From an uncultured Eggerthellaceae bacterium (GTDB lineage Bacteria; Actinomycetota; Coriobacteriia; Coriobacteriales; Eggerthellaceae), in NCBI GenBank assembly GCA_910588095.1, contig CAJUQH010000009.1:1-64000 (forward strand): a stretch of DNA of 64,000 nucleotides. Direction: 5' to 3'. Shown here piece by piece: positions 35,540 through 44,810 of the stretch. Each line of letters begins with the position of its first letter. Position 1 is the first letter of the stretch. The position numbers were made by a program, and so were the translations under genes. The notes beneath the pieces are model-generated. The model was not told where the DNA came from. It saw only the letters and a list, made by a program, of their open reading frames with translations, and made no database searches.

Positions 35540-38176
35540 ATGGAGTACATGACCACTGCCGAGATACGCGAGAAGTACCTGCGTTACTTCGAGGAGAAGG
35601 GCTGCAAGCGCATGCCGTCCAGCTCGCTCATCCCCGACGACCCGTCGTTGCTGCTGACGAGCGCCGGCATGGTGCAGTTCAAGCCCTACTTCCTGCAGCA
35701 GAAGCAGCTCGAGGCCCCCTACATCGGCACGACCACCGTGCAGAAGTGCGTGCGCACCAACGACATCGACATAATCGGCACCACCGGCCGCCATCTGAGC
35801 TTCTTCGAGATGCTGGGCAACTTCAGCTTCGGCGCCTACTTCAAGAAGGAGATGTGCGCCTGGGCCTACGACTTCTCGGTCAACGTGCTGGGCCTGCCGC
35901 CCGAGAAGCTGTACTTCACCGTGTTCGAGGACGACGACGAGACCATCGGGATATGGAAGGACCTGGGCGTTCCCGAGGACCACATCTCGCGCTTGGGCGA
36001 GGATGACAACTTCTGGCGCGCCGGCCCCACCGGCCCGTGCGGCCCGTGCTCCGAGCTGTACTTCGACCAGGGTCCCGAGTTCGGCTGCGGCAGCCCCGAC
36101 TGCGCGCCGGGTTGCGACTGCGACCGCTTCCTCGAGTACTGGAACTGCGTCTTCACCCAGTATGACGGCCAGGAGGACGGCACGCTGGAGCCGCTGCCCA
36201 AGAAGAACATCGACACCGGCATGGGCCTCGAGCGCATCGCGGCCATCATGCAGGGCGTGCAATCCAACTACGAGACCGACGTGCTGCGCAGCTTGGTGGC
36301 GGTGGGCGAGCGCCTGGCCGGCGTCACCTACGGCGACGACCCCGACACCGACCTGAGCCTGCGCATCATGGCCGACCACAGCCGCGCGGTGACGTTCATG
36401 ATCGCCGACGGCATCCTGCCCTCGAACGAAGGCCGCGGCTACGTGCTGCGCCGCCTGCTGCGCCGTGCCATCATGAAGGCGCACCTCATCGGCATCGAGG
36501 GCCCCTTCCTCAACGAGTACGTGGACGAGATCGTGCGCCTCATGGGCGACGTCTATCCCGAGATCGTGGAGAACCGCGAGCTGGAGCGCAAGCTCATCTT
36601 GGCCGAGGAGGAGCGCTTCGGCGCCACCCTCAAGACCGGCCAAGCCTACCTGGCCGATGAGCTGGACGCCCTGGAGGGCACCGAGCTTTCCGGCGAGGCG
36701 GCCTTCACGCTGCATGACACCTACGGCTTTCCCGTGGAGATAACGGCCGAGATAGCCGAGGGCCGTGGTTTCACCGTGGACATGGACGGCTTCGCCCGCG
36801 CCATGGAAGCCCAGCGCGAGCGCGCTCGCGCTGCCGGCGCCAAGGACGCGGAAGCTGCCTGGTCGACCTACGGCGGCATCTACGCCGACACGTTGTCAGA
36901 GGTGGGCGCCACTCGCTTCGTGGGCTACGGCTCGCTGGAAGCGGAAGCCACCGTGGCCGCGCTCATCGTGCGCGGCGAGCGCGTGGAGCGCATCGAGGAC
37001 GGGCAGCAGGGCGAAGCCGTGCTGGACACGACCCCCTTCTATGCCGAGATGGGCGGCGAGGTGGGCGACACCGGCGAGCTGCTGAACGGCGAGGCGCGCG
37101 CCTACGTCACCGACACCACCACGCCCGAGGCGGGGCTGTACGTGCATGCCGTCACCGTGGAGGGCGCGCCATTGAGCGTGGGCGACAAGGTGGTCGCGCG
37201 CGTGGCCCGCAACCGCCGCGCCGCCATCGAGCGCAACCACACTGCCACCCATATACTGCACGCCGCGCTGCGCACCGTGCTGGGCGACCACGTGAAGCAG
37301 GCTGGCTCCTACGTGGGGCCCGATCGCCTGCGCTTCGACTTCACCCATTTCGAGGCCATGACGCCCGAGCAGATCGCCGAGGTGGAGCGCGTCGCCAACA
37401 ACCAGGTGATGGAGGCGGTGCCCACCACCACCTACACCACGTCGCTCGACGATGCGCGGGCCAAGGGCGTCACGGCGCTGTTCGGCGAGAAGTACGGCGA
37501 GGAAGTGCGCGTGGTGGAAGCTGGCGGCTTCTCGCGCGAGCTGTGCGGCGGCTGCCATGTGTCCAACACGGCCGAGATAGGCTTCGTGAAGATAACGAGC
37601 GAGTCCAGCGTGGGCGCCAACCTGCGCCGCATCGAGGCGGTGACCAGCTACGGCGCGCTGGAGTACATGAACCGCATCGAGGCCGAACTGCGCGAGACGG
37701 CAGCCGAGCTGAAGGTGCCGCTGTTCGATGTGAGCGAGCGCACGGCTGCCAACATCAAGACGCTCAAAGAGGTTCAGCAGGCAGCCAAGCGCGGCAAGGA
37801 AGCGGTCTCCGACGACGGCATCAACAAGCTGCTGGGCCTGGTGGTGCAGGCGCCAGCTGGCTACCCGGTCATCATTGCCGAGGCGCCGGCCCAGCAGTCG
37901 GGCGGCCAGCGCCACCTGTGGGACGTGGTGCGGGCGCGCATGGGCGAGCCGGGCGCCATGGTCATCGCTGGCGAGTCCGACGGCAAGGCCGTGCTCATGG
38001 CCGCTGGCACCGATGAGGCGGTGGCCAAGGGCTTCGACGCGGCGGCGCTGATAAGGGCCATGGGTCCGGCCATCGGCGGCGGTGGCGGCGGCAAGCCCAC
38101 CATGGCCCAGGCGGGCGGCAAGAACGCTGCGGGCATCGCCGAGGCGCTGGGCATCGCACGGGACATGCTGCTGTAG
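35540..38176 (+). CDS. alaS: Alanyl-tRNA synthetase
   Basis: 878 residues from ATG 35540. Class II catalytic core (TSAGMVQFKPYF, GRHLSFFEMLGNFSFG, RAGPTGPCGPCSEL, NIDTGMGLERIAAI), tRNA-recognition domain, editing domain with zinc-site motifs HTATHILHAAL and CGGCHVSNT, and the C-Ala domain ending in a Gly-rich GGGGGGKPTMAQAGG. It charges tRNA-Ala and clears mischarged Ser or Gly. An upstream in-frame ATG at 35492 lies inside the leader hairpin and is rejected. It starts the block alaS-ruvX-mltG. Confidence 0.96.
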   Translation: MEYMTTAEIREKYLRYFEEKGCKRMPSSSLIPDDPSLLLTSAGMVQFKPYFLQQKQLEAPYIGTTTVQKCVRTNDIDIIGTTGRHLSFFEMLGNFSFGAYFKKEMCAWAYDFSVNVLGLPPEKLYFTVFEDDDETIGIWKDLGVPEDHISRLGEDDNFWRAGPTGPCGPCSELYFDQGPEFGCGSPDCAPGCDCDRFLEYWNCVFTQYDGQEDGTLEPLPKKNIDTGMGLERIAAIMQGVQSNYETDVLRSLVAVGERLAGVTYGDDPDTDLSLRIMADHSRAVTFMIADGILPSNEGRGYVLRRLLRRAIMKAHLIGIEGPFLNEYVDEIVRLMGDVYPEIVENRELERKLILAEEERFGATLKTGQAYLADELDALEGTELSGEAAFTLHDTYGFPVEITAEIAEGRGFTVDMDGFARAMEAQRERARAAGAKDAEAAWSTYGGIYADTLSEVGATRFVGYGSLEAEATVAALIVRGERVERIEDGQQGEAVLDTTPFYAEMGGEVGDTGELLNGEARAYVTDTTTPEAGLYVHAVTVEGAPLSVGDKVVARVARNRRAAIERNHTATHILHAALRTVLGDHVKQAGSYVGPDRLRFDFTHFEAMTPEQIAEVERVANNQVMEAVPTTTYTTSLDDARAKGVTALFGEKYGEEVRVVEAGGFSRELCGGCHVSNTAEIGFVKITSESSVGANLRRIEAVTSYGALEYMNRIEAELRETAAELKVPLFDVSERTAANIKTLKEVQQAAKRGKEAVSDDGINKLLGLVVQAPAGYPVIIAEAPAQQSGGQRHLWDVVRARMGEPGAMVIAGESDGKAVLMAAGTDEAVAKGFDAAALIRAMGPAIGGGGGGKPTMAQAGGKNAAGIAEALGIARDMLL

Positions 38177-38208
38177 GGCGACGCGAGCCCTTCCAGTCAA
38201 GGCGCACC

Positions 38209-38628
38209 ATGCGCATCATGGCGCTCGACATAGGCGAGAAGCGCACGGGCATCGCCATCAGCGACCCGGCCGAGCGCGTCGCCAGCCCGGTGTGCGTGCT
38301 GCCCACGGCCGAGGTAGTGGCTGGTGCCGCTCCCTTCCGCCGCGTGCTGGATGACTGGGAGCCCGAGCTGCTGGTGTGCGGGCTGCCGCTCACGCTGGCA
38401 GGCGAGGAAGGCCCGCAGGCCGCGCGCATCCGCGAGGCGGCTGTCGCCATAGGCCAAGCGGCGCAGCTCGCCTGCGAATTCTGCGACGAGCGCCTGAGCT
38501 CGGCCGAGGCGAAGCGCATCCTGCGCGAAAAGGGGTATACTGAGAAGACCATGCGCGGCAAAGTGGACATGATAGCCGCCAGTCTCTTCTTGCAGGCGTG
38601 GCTCGATGGCCGCGCACCACGCACCTGA
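38209..38628 (+). CDS. ruvX: Putative pre-16S rRNA nuclease YqgF/RuvX
   Basis: 139 residues, standard length. RNase H-like fold with MALDIGEKRTGIAISDP at the N-terminus, VCGLPLTLAGEEGPQA, CDERLSSAEAKRIL and a C-terminal DMIAASLFLQAWLD; conserved acidic residues are in place. The family trims 16S rRNA 5' ends. The alaS-ruvX-mltG order is common in Gram-positive bacteria. mltG begins 10 bases later. Confidence 0.93.
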   Translation: MRIMALDIGEKRTGIAISDPAERVASPVCVLPTAEVVAGAAPFRRVLDDWEPELLVCGLPLTLAGEEGPQAARIREAAVAIGQAAQLACEFCDERLSSAEAKRILREKGYTEKTMRGKVDMIAASLFLQAWLDGRAPRT

Positions 38629-38638
38629 AAGGCATTCC

Positions 38639-39778
38639 ATGGCATTTCGCAACAAACGGGTCACCTATTCCGAGCACCCGACTCGCGCGGCGCGCATCGC
38701 CCATGCCAAGGGCGACTCGCAGTTCCGCAGCTACGACGTGAGCGCTATCCAGCCCAAGAAGAGGCCCTGGGGCAAGATCGCCGTGGCAGCGGTGGCCCTG
38801 GTGGCGGTCATCGTGGCAGCGGTGCTGCTGCTGACCGGCTGCGGCCCGCGTGACGTCGAGGTCATCCCCGCCGGCCAGACGGCCACCATCCAGGTGCAGT
38901 CCGGCGAAGGTGCGCGTGACGTGGCCGATTCGCTGCTGGAGGCGCGGCTCATCCCCAACACCAAGTCGTTCCTCGACGAGGTGGACCGCCAGAAGGCGTC
39001 GTCGAAGCTCATCCCCGGCACGTACCCGTTCGAGGGCGGCATGACGGTCAAGCAGATAGTCGAGGTGCTCACCATCGGCCCCGACTACTTCGCCGACACG
39101 CTCACCGTGCCCGAGGGCAGCACCCGCAAGGCGGTAGCCCAAGCGGTGGAGCAGGCCACCAACGGCCGCATAACCTCGCAGCAGTTCCTCGATGCCAGCA
39201 GTGATGCCAACGCCTACGCGGCCGATTACGGCTTCCTCGCCGAGGCGGGCACCGCCAGCTTGGAGGGCTTCCTGTTCCCCAAGACCTACAGCGTGCCCAC
39301 CGATGCCACCGCGCAGAAGGTGGTGCGCATGATGCTCGACCAGTTCGCCACCGAGACCGCCGGCATCGACTGGAGCTACCCGCAGAGCCAGGGCCTCAGC
39401 CGCTACGAGGCGCTCATCCTGGCCTCCATCGTGGAGAAGGAAGGCCTGACCGACAACTACGACCGCGTGGCGTCGGTGTTCTACAACCGCTTGGCCGACA
39501 ACATGCCCCTGCAGTCCGACGCCACTACCGCCTACGAGGTGGGCCACGACCCCACGGCCGAAGAGGTGCATGCCGACACGCCTTACGGCACCTACGCCAA
39601 CTACGGCCTGCCGCCCACGCCCATCTGCAACCCGGGCCTGGCCACGCTGCAGGCGGTGTGCAAGCCGGCCCAGACCGACTACTATTACTTCTACTTCGTG
39701 CCCGACGGCAACGGCGGCATGAAGTACTACTTCAGCGAGACCTATGAGGACCACCAGGACGCCATCGCCGCTTCCTAG
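38639..39778 (+). CDS. mltG: Endolytic murein transglycosylase MltG
   Basis: 379 residues from ATG 38639 after GAAAGG. It has a cytoplasmic N-terminus, one membrane helix (about 42-62), a LysM-like domain, and the YceG catalytic region with LEGFLFPKTY, the catalytic Glu in LASIVEKEG, VFYNRLADNMPLQSDAT and NYGLPPTPICNPG. It cleaves nascent glycan strands and sets their length. Here it belongs to the alaS-ruvX-mltG-yqeG run. Confidence 0.95.
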   Translation: MAFRNKRVTYSEHPTRAARIAHAKGDSQFRSYDVSAIQPKKRPWGKIAVAAVALVAVIVAAVLLLTGCGPRDVEVIPAGQTATIQVQSGEGARDVADSLLEARLIPNTKSFLDEVDRQKASSKLIPGTYPFEGGMTVKQIVEVLTIGPDYFADTLTVPEGSTRKAVAQAVEQATNGRITSQQFLDASSDANAYAADYGFLAEAGTASLEGFLFPKTYSVPTDATAQKVVRMMLDQFATETAGIDWSYPQSQGLSRYEALILASIVEKEGLTDNYDRVASVFYNRLADNMPLQSDATTAYEVGHDPTAEEVHADTPYGTYANYGLPPTPICNPGLATLQAVCKPAQTDYYYFYFVPDGNGGMKYYFSETYEDHQDAIAAS

Positions 39779-39827
39779 CGGCCAGGCGCGCTTGGCACGG
39801 GGCGGCCGGAAGGAGGCCTGAGGCATC

Positions 39828-40397
39828 GTGGCGCTTTTCGAACCCGACCGCTACTTCTCGCGCCTTTCGCACGTGGACATCAACCGCGACCTGCTCGGCT
39901 GCGGGCTCACCCACGTGCTGCTCGACATCGACAACACCATCCTCACGCGCGACACGCACGAGGTCCCGCGTGACGCGGGCCTGTGGCTCGGTCGCGCCCG
40001 TACCGCCGGCATAAGCTTCTGCCTGCTGTCCAACAACTGGCACCACGGCGTCTACGAGCTGGCGGGCCAGCTGGAGCTGCCGTTGGTGGCGAAGGCCATC
40101 AAGCCGCTGCCCCACGGGTTCCTGCGCGCCATGGGCAAGGCGGGCGGCACGCGGAAGGACACGGTGGTCATCGGCGACCAGCTGGTCACCGACGTGCTGG
40201 GCGCCCACTTCCTGGGGCTGCCGGCCTACATGCTGCAGCCGCTGGTGGAGGCCGACCTGCGGCACACGCTCATGCTGCGCCATTTCGAGCGCCTGGTCAT
40301 GGGCAGCCGCCTGCCCGAGCCGGCGCCGAGCCCGGCCCAGGCCGAGGGCGTGGTGGCGGCGCAGGTTTCAAGGATGGCTCAGGAGGCGGTGGAATGA
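39828..40397 (+). CDS. YqeG-family HAD phosphatase
   Basis: 189 residues from GTG 39828 after GGAAGGAGG. HAD motif I is DIDNTILTRD, motif II is in LLSNNW and motif IV is GDQLVTDVLGAHFLG. This pattern matches the YqeG HAD IIIA family, whose substrate is not firmly known. In Firmicutes yqeG precedes yqeH and aroE, and here aroE follows with an ATGA stop-start overlap. Confidence 0.88.
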   Translation: MALFEPDRYFSRLSHVDINRDLLGCGLTHVLLDIDNTILTRDTHEVPRDAGLWLGRARTAGISFCLLSNNWHHGVYELAGQLELPLVAKAIKPLPHGFLRAMGKAGGTRKDTVVIGDQLVTDVLGAHFLGLPAYMLQPLVEADLRHTLMLRHFERLVMGSRLPEPAPSPAQAEGVVAAQVSRMAQEAVE

Positions 40398-41419
40398 GCG
40401 CGCTGCGGGAAGGGGCCGCGGAGGCGGCAGGCGCAAACGGGGCTGCGAGAGCTGCGGCTGCCGTGCCCGCCAGTGGGCAGCAGGCCGCAGAAGCGCCCGG
40501 CACATCGGCCGAGCAGCAGCTCTACGTGCTGGGCCATCCGGTAAGCCACTCCAAGTCGCCCGCCATGTACAACGCGGCTTACGGTCAGCTGGGGCTGCCA
40601 TGGCGCTATGGGCTCATGGACTGCCCGACGGCCGACGAGGCCGAGCGCTTCTTGGCTGCGCGCCGGTTCCTCTCCATCAACGTGACGACGCCCTACAAGC
40701 CCCTGGCAGCCGCCGAGGCCGATGCGCTGGCCCCCGAGGCCCAGCTGGCCCGCGGGGCCAACCTGCTGGTGCGCGAAGGCGCCACGCTGGTGGCCCACAA
40801 CGTGGACGGCGCTGGGTGCGTGGGCTACCTGCTGCGCGAGGGCGTGGCCTTCGGCGGGGCGCTGGTGGCGGTGTGCGGCACCGGCCCCACGGCGCTGGCC
40901 ATCATGCACGCGTGCCTGCTGGAAGGCGCGGCGCGGGTGACGCTGCTCGGCCGCGACGCGGCGCGGTCCCAGCAGGTGCTGGCGGGCTACCTGGCCACGG
41001 CCGAAGAGGTCATGCAGGCTGCGGAAGCGCCCGAGGCCGACCGCCTGCGCGCTGCCTACGGCCAGACGCTGCTGGAGGCATCGGCCTACGGCCAAGCAGC
41101 CGCGGCCCTGGCCGAAGCCGACATCATCATCGACGCCACGCCGCTGGGCATGGCGCCTGGCGACCCGGCTCCCTTCGACACGGCGCTGCTGCGCCCCGGG
41201 CAGACGGTGTTCGACGTGGTGTACGGCCATGGCACCACCGCGCTGGTGGCAGCCGCGCGCCAGGCGGGCGCCCGCGCCTTCGACGGGCGGGGCATGCTGG
41301 TGGCCCAGGCGGTGGCGACGCTGCGGCTCGTGTGCGCGGCGGCCCAGGTGGAATGCGTCGCCCCCTTCGACGAGCTGTTCGCCACCATGGCCCAGGCTGC
41401 CGGATTCGAGCTGGCCTGA
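40394..41419 (+). CDS. aroE: Shikimate dehydrogenase
   Basis: 341 residues. An Ala-rich N-terminal extension of about 45 residues is unusual. The enzyme proper starts at YVLGHPVSHSKSPAMYNAAY, with catalytic Lys in INVTTPYKPL, Asp in HNVDGAG, an NADP-binding GTGPTALAIMHACL and IIDATPLGM. It reduces 3-dehydroshikimate to shikimate. Start and stop overlap (ATGA) with the yqeG-like gene. It heads an aro gene series. Confidence 0.92.
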   Translation: MSALREGAAEAAGANGAARAAAAVPASGQQAAEAPGTSAEQQLYVLGHPVSHSKSPAMYNAAYGQLGLPWRYGLMDCPTADEAERFLAARRFLSINVTTPYKPLAAAEADALAPEAQLARGANLLVREGATLVAHNVDGAGCVGYLLREGVAFGGALVAVCGTGPTALAIMHACLLEGAARVTLLGRDAARSQQVLAGYLATAEEVMQAAEAPEADRLRAAYGQTLLEASAYGQAAAALAEADIIIDATPLGMAPGDPAPFDTALLRPGQTVFDVVYGHGTTALVAAARQAGARAFDGRGMLVAQAVATLRLVCAAAQVECVAPFDELFATMAQAAGFELA

Positions 41420-41555
41420 GGCGCTTGAGGCACCGATCCGAGGGGCTTCCGGGCGCTTCCCTTTCCCGTTCCTGTGCGGCCTGCGAAGCCGTTTTCGGTG
41501 GCACGGCGCGCGCTGCTGGCCTAAAATAGCCCCAGAAGAAACAAGGAGCGAACCT

Positions 41556-42725
41556 ATGCAATACATCACCGCTGGCGAGAGCCATGGCCCCTGCCTGACC
41601 GCCATCGTGTCGGGCGTGCCCGCAGGCGTGCCGCTTTCCGCCGAGCAGATAAACAGCGACCTGGCTCGACGCCAGTCGGGCTACGGCCGCGGAGGCCGGC
41701 AGACCATCGAGCGCGACCAGGTGCAGGTGACCTCGGGTGTGCGCTTCGGCAAGACGCTCGGCACGCCGGTTACGCTCACGGTAGCCAACCGCGACTGGCA
41801 GAACTGGACCGACCGCATGGCCGTGTTCGGCGAGGCTCCGGCCGACCTGGTGCGCGAGGTGACGCCGCGGCCAGGCCACGCCGATCTGGTGGGCGCGCTC
41901 AAGACCAATGTCGACGACTGCCGCAACATACTGGAGCGCGCGAGCGCCCGCGAGACCGCGGCGCGCGTGGCGGCGGCCGGCGTGGCGCGCGAGTTCCTGG
42001 CCGAGCTGGGCGTCGAGGTGTATTCCTATGTGACCTCCATCGGCGACGTGCGCCTGCCTGAGGACGACCCCATGGGCAGCGCCGCCGACTACACGCTGCT
42101 GGACATAGAGACTTCCGAGGTGCGCTGCCCGAGCCCCGCGGCCAGCAAGGCCATGATGGCCGCCATCGACAAGGCCAAGAAGGCAGGCGAGAGCCTGGGC
42201 GGCACCTTTCGCGTGGTGGCCACGGGCCTGGTGCCGGGCTTGGGCGGCTACGCCAGCGCGGCCGAGCGCCTGACCAGCCAGCTGGGGGCGGCGGTGCTGT
42301 CCATACCGGCCATCAAGGGCGTCGAGCTGGGCCTTGGCTTCGAGGCGGCTGTGCGGCCGGGCTCGCGCGTGCACGATCCCATCGCGCTGGACGGCGGCGA
42401 GTTCGTGCGCACGAGCAACAACGCCGGCGGCCTGGAAGGCGGCATGACCAACGGCATGCCCCTGGTGGTGACCGCGGCCATGAAGCCCATCCCCACGCTC
42501 ATGCAGCCTCTGGGCACCGTTGACCTGGACACGCTCGAGCCCGCCGAGGCATCGCGCGAGCGCAGCGACGTGTGCGCCGTGCCTGCGGCGGCCGTGGTGG
42601 CCGAAGGCGAGGTGGCCTTCGTGCTGGCCAACGCCTACCTGGCGGCCTTCGGCAGCACCTGCCTGGCCGACATCAAGGCCAACCTGCGCCAGTACAAGCA
42701 GCGGCTGCGGGGGTTCGCGCGCTGA
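41556..42725 (+). CDS. aroC: Chorismate synthase
   Basis: 389 residues from ATG 41556 after AAGGAGCG. GESHGPCLTAIVSGVPAG, RRQSGYGRGGRQTIERDQV, RPGHADLVGALK, the Arg-rich ARETAARVAAAG, and SNNAGGLEGGMTNGMPL are typical. It is FMN-dependent and makes chorismate from EPSP. The 136-base gap upstream holds TAAAAT (41522-41527), a possible -10 box, so aroC may start a new transcript. Its stop overlaps the aroK start by one base (TGATG). Confidence 0.96.
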   Translation: MQYITAGESHGPCLTAIVSGVPAGVPLSAEQINSDLARRQSGYGRGGRQTIERDQVQVTSGVRFGKTLGTPVTLTVANRDWQNWTDRMAVFGEAPADLVREVTPRPGHADLVGALKTNVDDCRNILERASARETAARVAAAGVAREFLAELGVEVYSYVTSIGDVRLPEDDPMGSAADYTLLDIETSEVRCPSPAASKAMMAAIDKAKKAGESLGGTFRVVATGLVPGLGGYASAAERLTSQLGAAVLSIPAIKGVELGLGFEAAVRPGSRVHDPIALDGGEFVRTSNNAGGLEGGMTNGMPLVVTAAMKPIPTLMQPLGTVDLDTLEPAEASRERSDVCAVPAAAVVAEGEVAFVLANAYLAAFGSTCLADIKANLRQYKQRLRGFAR

Positions 42726-43270
42726 TGGATCGCTATGAGCTCAAGCGCCCCGTGTTCCTCATCGGCTTCATGGGAGCAGGCAAGACGTCCGTGGCACGAC
42801 GGCTGGCCCGCACGTGCGGCATCGCCTCGGTGGACATGGACACCTACCTCGAGCGGAGCGCCGGCCGCTCGGTCAAGGAGATATTCGCCGAAGACGGCGA
42901 GGCAGGCTTCCGCGACATCGAGACCGGCGTGCTGCGCGAGCTGGCTGGCAAGGACGACCCGCTGCTCATATCGTGCGGCGGCGGCATCGTCGAGCGGCCC
43001 GAGAACCGCGAGCTCATGGTCGAGGCCGGCGTGGTGGTGCACCTGCGCGTGACCGTGGACGAGGCCGAGTCGCGCATATCCAACAAGGAGAGCCGCCCGC
43101 TGTTCGGCGACCTGGAAGCGGCCGAGGCCCTGCGCGAGCGCCGCATGCCGCTCTACGAGCAAGCGGCTGATCACTCCATCGACACAGCTGGCAGATCCAT
43201 CCCGCAGATAGCCCATGATGTGCGGCGTCTGCTCGAAGAAGGAGGCGTGCTATGCCCGCTACCCGCGTGA
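42725..43270 (+). CDS. aroK: Shikimate kinase
   Basis: 181 residues. P-loop GFMGAGKTSVARRLA, DMD for shikimate and Mg binding, GFRDIE with its Arg, CGGGIV and the lid Arg in ESRPLF are all present. It phosphorylates shikimate at O3. The order aroC-aroK-aroB-aroQ, with overlapping ends, points to one operon. Confidence 0.95.
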   Translation: MDRYELKRPVFLIGFMGAGKTSVARRLARTCGIASVDMDTYLERSAGRSVKEIFAEDGEAGFRDIETGVLRELAGKDDPLLISCGGGIVERPENRELMVEAGVVVHLRVTVDEAESRISNKESRPLFGDLEAAEALRERRMPLYEQAADHSIDTAGRSIPQIAHDVRRLLEEGGVLCPLPA

Positions 43271-44367
43271 GCGTGGCCATCCCTGACGAGTCGCCCTACG
43301 ACGTGCGCATAGGCGCCCATGTGCTGGACGAGCTGGGCGAGAGCCTGCGCGCCGTACCCGCCCTGGCTCGCACCCGGCAGCTGCTGGTGCTCACCGACAG
43401 CAACGTGGAGCCGCTGTACCTGGGCCAGGCCCAGCAATCGCTCACGGCGGCGGGCTTCACGGTGGACAGCATAACGGTGCCGGCGGGCGAAGGCTCCAAG
43501 TCGCTGGCGGTGGCCGGCGAGGTGTGGGAGGCCATGGCCCAGCTGGGCCTCGGGCGCGATTGTGCCGTGGTGGCCCTGGGCGGGGGCGTCGTGGGCGACC
43601 TGGCCGGCTTCGCGGGCAGCACCTACATGCGTGGCGTGGCCGTGGTGCAGGCGCCCACCACGCTGCTGGCGATGGTGGACTCGTCGGTGGGGGGCAAGAC
43701 CGGCGTGAACCTCGAAGCGGGGAAGAACCTGGTGGGCACGTTCAACCAGCCGGTGTTCGTAGGGGCCTCCACCGCAGCGCTGGCCACGCTGCCGCCCCGC
43801 GAGTGGGCCTGCGGCTGCGCCGAGGTGGCCAAGTCGGCCGTCATCGACGGCGATGGGTTCTTCTTCTGGCTGGTGGACAACGCGGCGGCGCTGGCCGCCC
43901 GCGAAGAAGCCGTGGTCGCCGAGGCCATCGCGCGCTGCGTGGTGTTCAAGGCCGGCGTGGTTGCATCCGACAAGACCGAGAGCCGCGGCGTGCGCGAGTG
44001 CTTGAACTACGGCCACACGCTGGGCCACGCCATCGAGACGCTGGCTGGCTACGGCACGTTCAGCCACGGTGCCGCCGTCGCCGAGGGCATGCGCTTTGCC
44101 GCGCGGCTGGGCGGGCAGCTGGCGGGCACGCCAGACGAGCTGGTGAAGGCCCAGGACGAGTTGCTGGACGCGCTCGGCTGCCCGGCGCTCGAGTGGCGCG
44201 CCCCGGCGGCGGCCATGCTGGATGCCATGAAGCGCGACAAGAAGGCCCGCAGCGGCGCGGTGCGCTTCGTGCTGCCGCGTGACGTGGGCGATTGGGAAGT
44301 GGTGCCGGTGGACGACGCGGTGCTGCTGGAGGCGCTGGAAGCGTGGGAAGGGGGCACCCTATGTTGA
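43252..44367 (+). CDS. aroB: 3-dehydroquinate synthase
   Basis: 371 residues from ATG 43252 after GGAGG, inside the end of aroK. The NAD-binding LGGGVVGDLAGFAGSTYMRG, VQAPTTLLAMVDSSVGGKTGVN, and zinc ligands in CGCAEVAK and LNYGHTLGHAIE are typical. It converts DAHP to 3-dehydroquinate. The end overlaps the aroQ start by 7 bases. Confidence 0.95.
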   Translation: MPATRVSVAIPDESPYDVRIGAHVLDELGESLRAVPALARTRQLLVLTDSNVEPLYLGQAQQSLTAAGFTVDSITVPAGEGSKSLAVAGEVWEAMAQLGLGRDCAVVALGGGVVGDLAGFAGSTYMRGVAVVQAPTTLLAMVDSSVGGKTGVNLEAGKNLVGTFNQPVFVGASTAALATLPPREWACGCAEVAKSAVIDGDGFFFWLVDNAAALAAREEAVVAEAIARCVVFKAGVVASDKTESRGVRECLNYGHTLGHAIETLAGYGTFSHGAAVAEGMRFAARLGGQLAGTPDELVKAQDELLDALGCPALEWRAPAAAMLDAMKRDKKARSGAVRFVLPRDVGDWEVVPVDDAVLLEALEAWEGGTLC

Positions 44368-44810
44368 GGATGCTGCTGCTGAACGGCCCGAACCTTAACA
44401 TGCTGGGCGTGCGCGACCCGGCCATATACGGCACCGATACGCTGGAGGCCATCGAGCAGATGGTGGTCGACCATGGCGCCGAGCGCGGCGTGCAGGTGGA
44501 CTGCTTCCAGTCGAACCACGAAGGGGCCCTGGTCGATCGCCTGCACCAGGCGCACGGCCGCTACGACGGCATCGTGTACAACCCCGGCGCCCATACCCAC
44601 TACTCCTATGCCCTGCATGACGCCGTCGAATGCATCGACGTGCCGGTGGTGGAGGTGCACATATCCGACATCTCGAAGCGCGAGGAGTTCCGGCGCCACT
44701 CGGTCATCGCGTCGGCGTGCGTCGCCCAGGTGAAGGGCAAGGGCAAGGCAGGCTACCTCGATGCGCTCGACCTGCTTGTGGACCGGGCGGCGGAAAGCGA
44801 CGAGGCGTGA
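44361..44810 (+). CDS. aroQ: Type II 3-dehydroquinate dehydratase
   Basis: 149 residues, normal for type II. LLLNGPNLNMLGVRDPAIYG with the catalytic Tyr, FQSNHEGALVD, YNPGAHTHYSYAL and EVHISDISKREEFRRHS match the family. It dehydrates 3-dehydroquinate. Start is ATG 44361; the stop overlaps the next gene by 3 bases. Confidence 0.95.
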   Translation: MLRMLLLNGPNLNMLGVRDPAIYGTDTLEAIEQMVVDHGAERGVQVDCFQSNHEGALVDRLHQAHGRYDGIVYNPGAHTHYSYALHDAVECIDVPVVEVHISDISKREEFRRHSVIASACVAQVKGKGKAGYLDALDLLVDRAAESDEA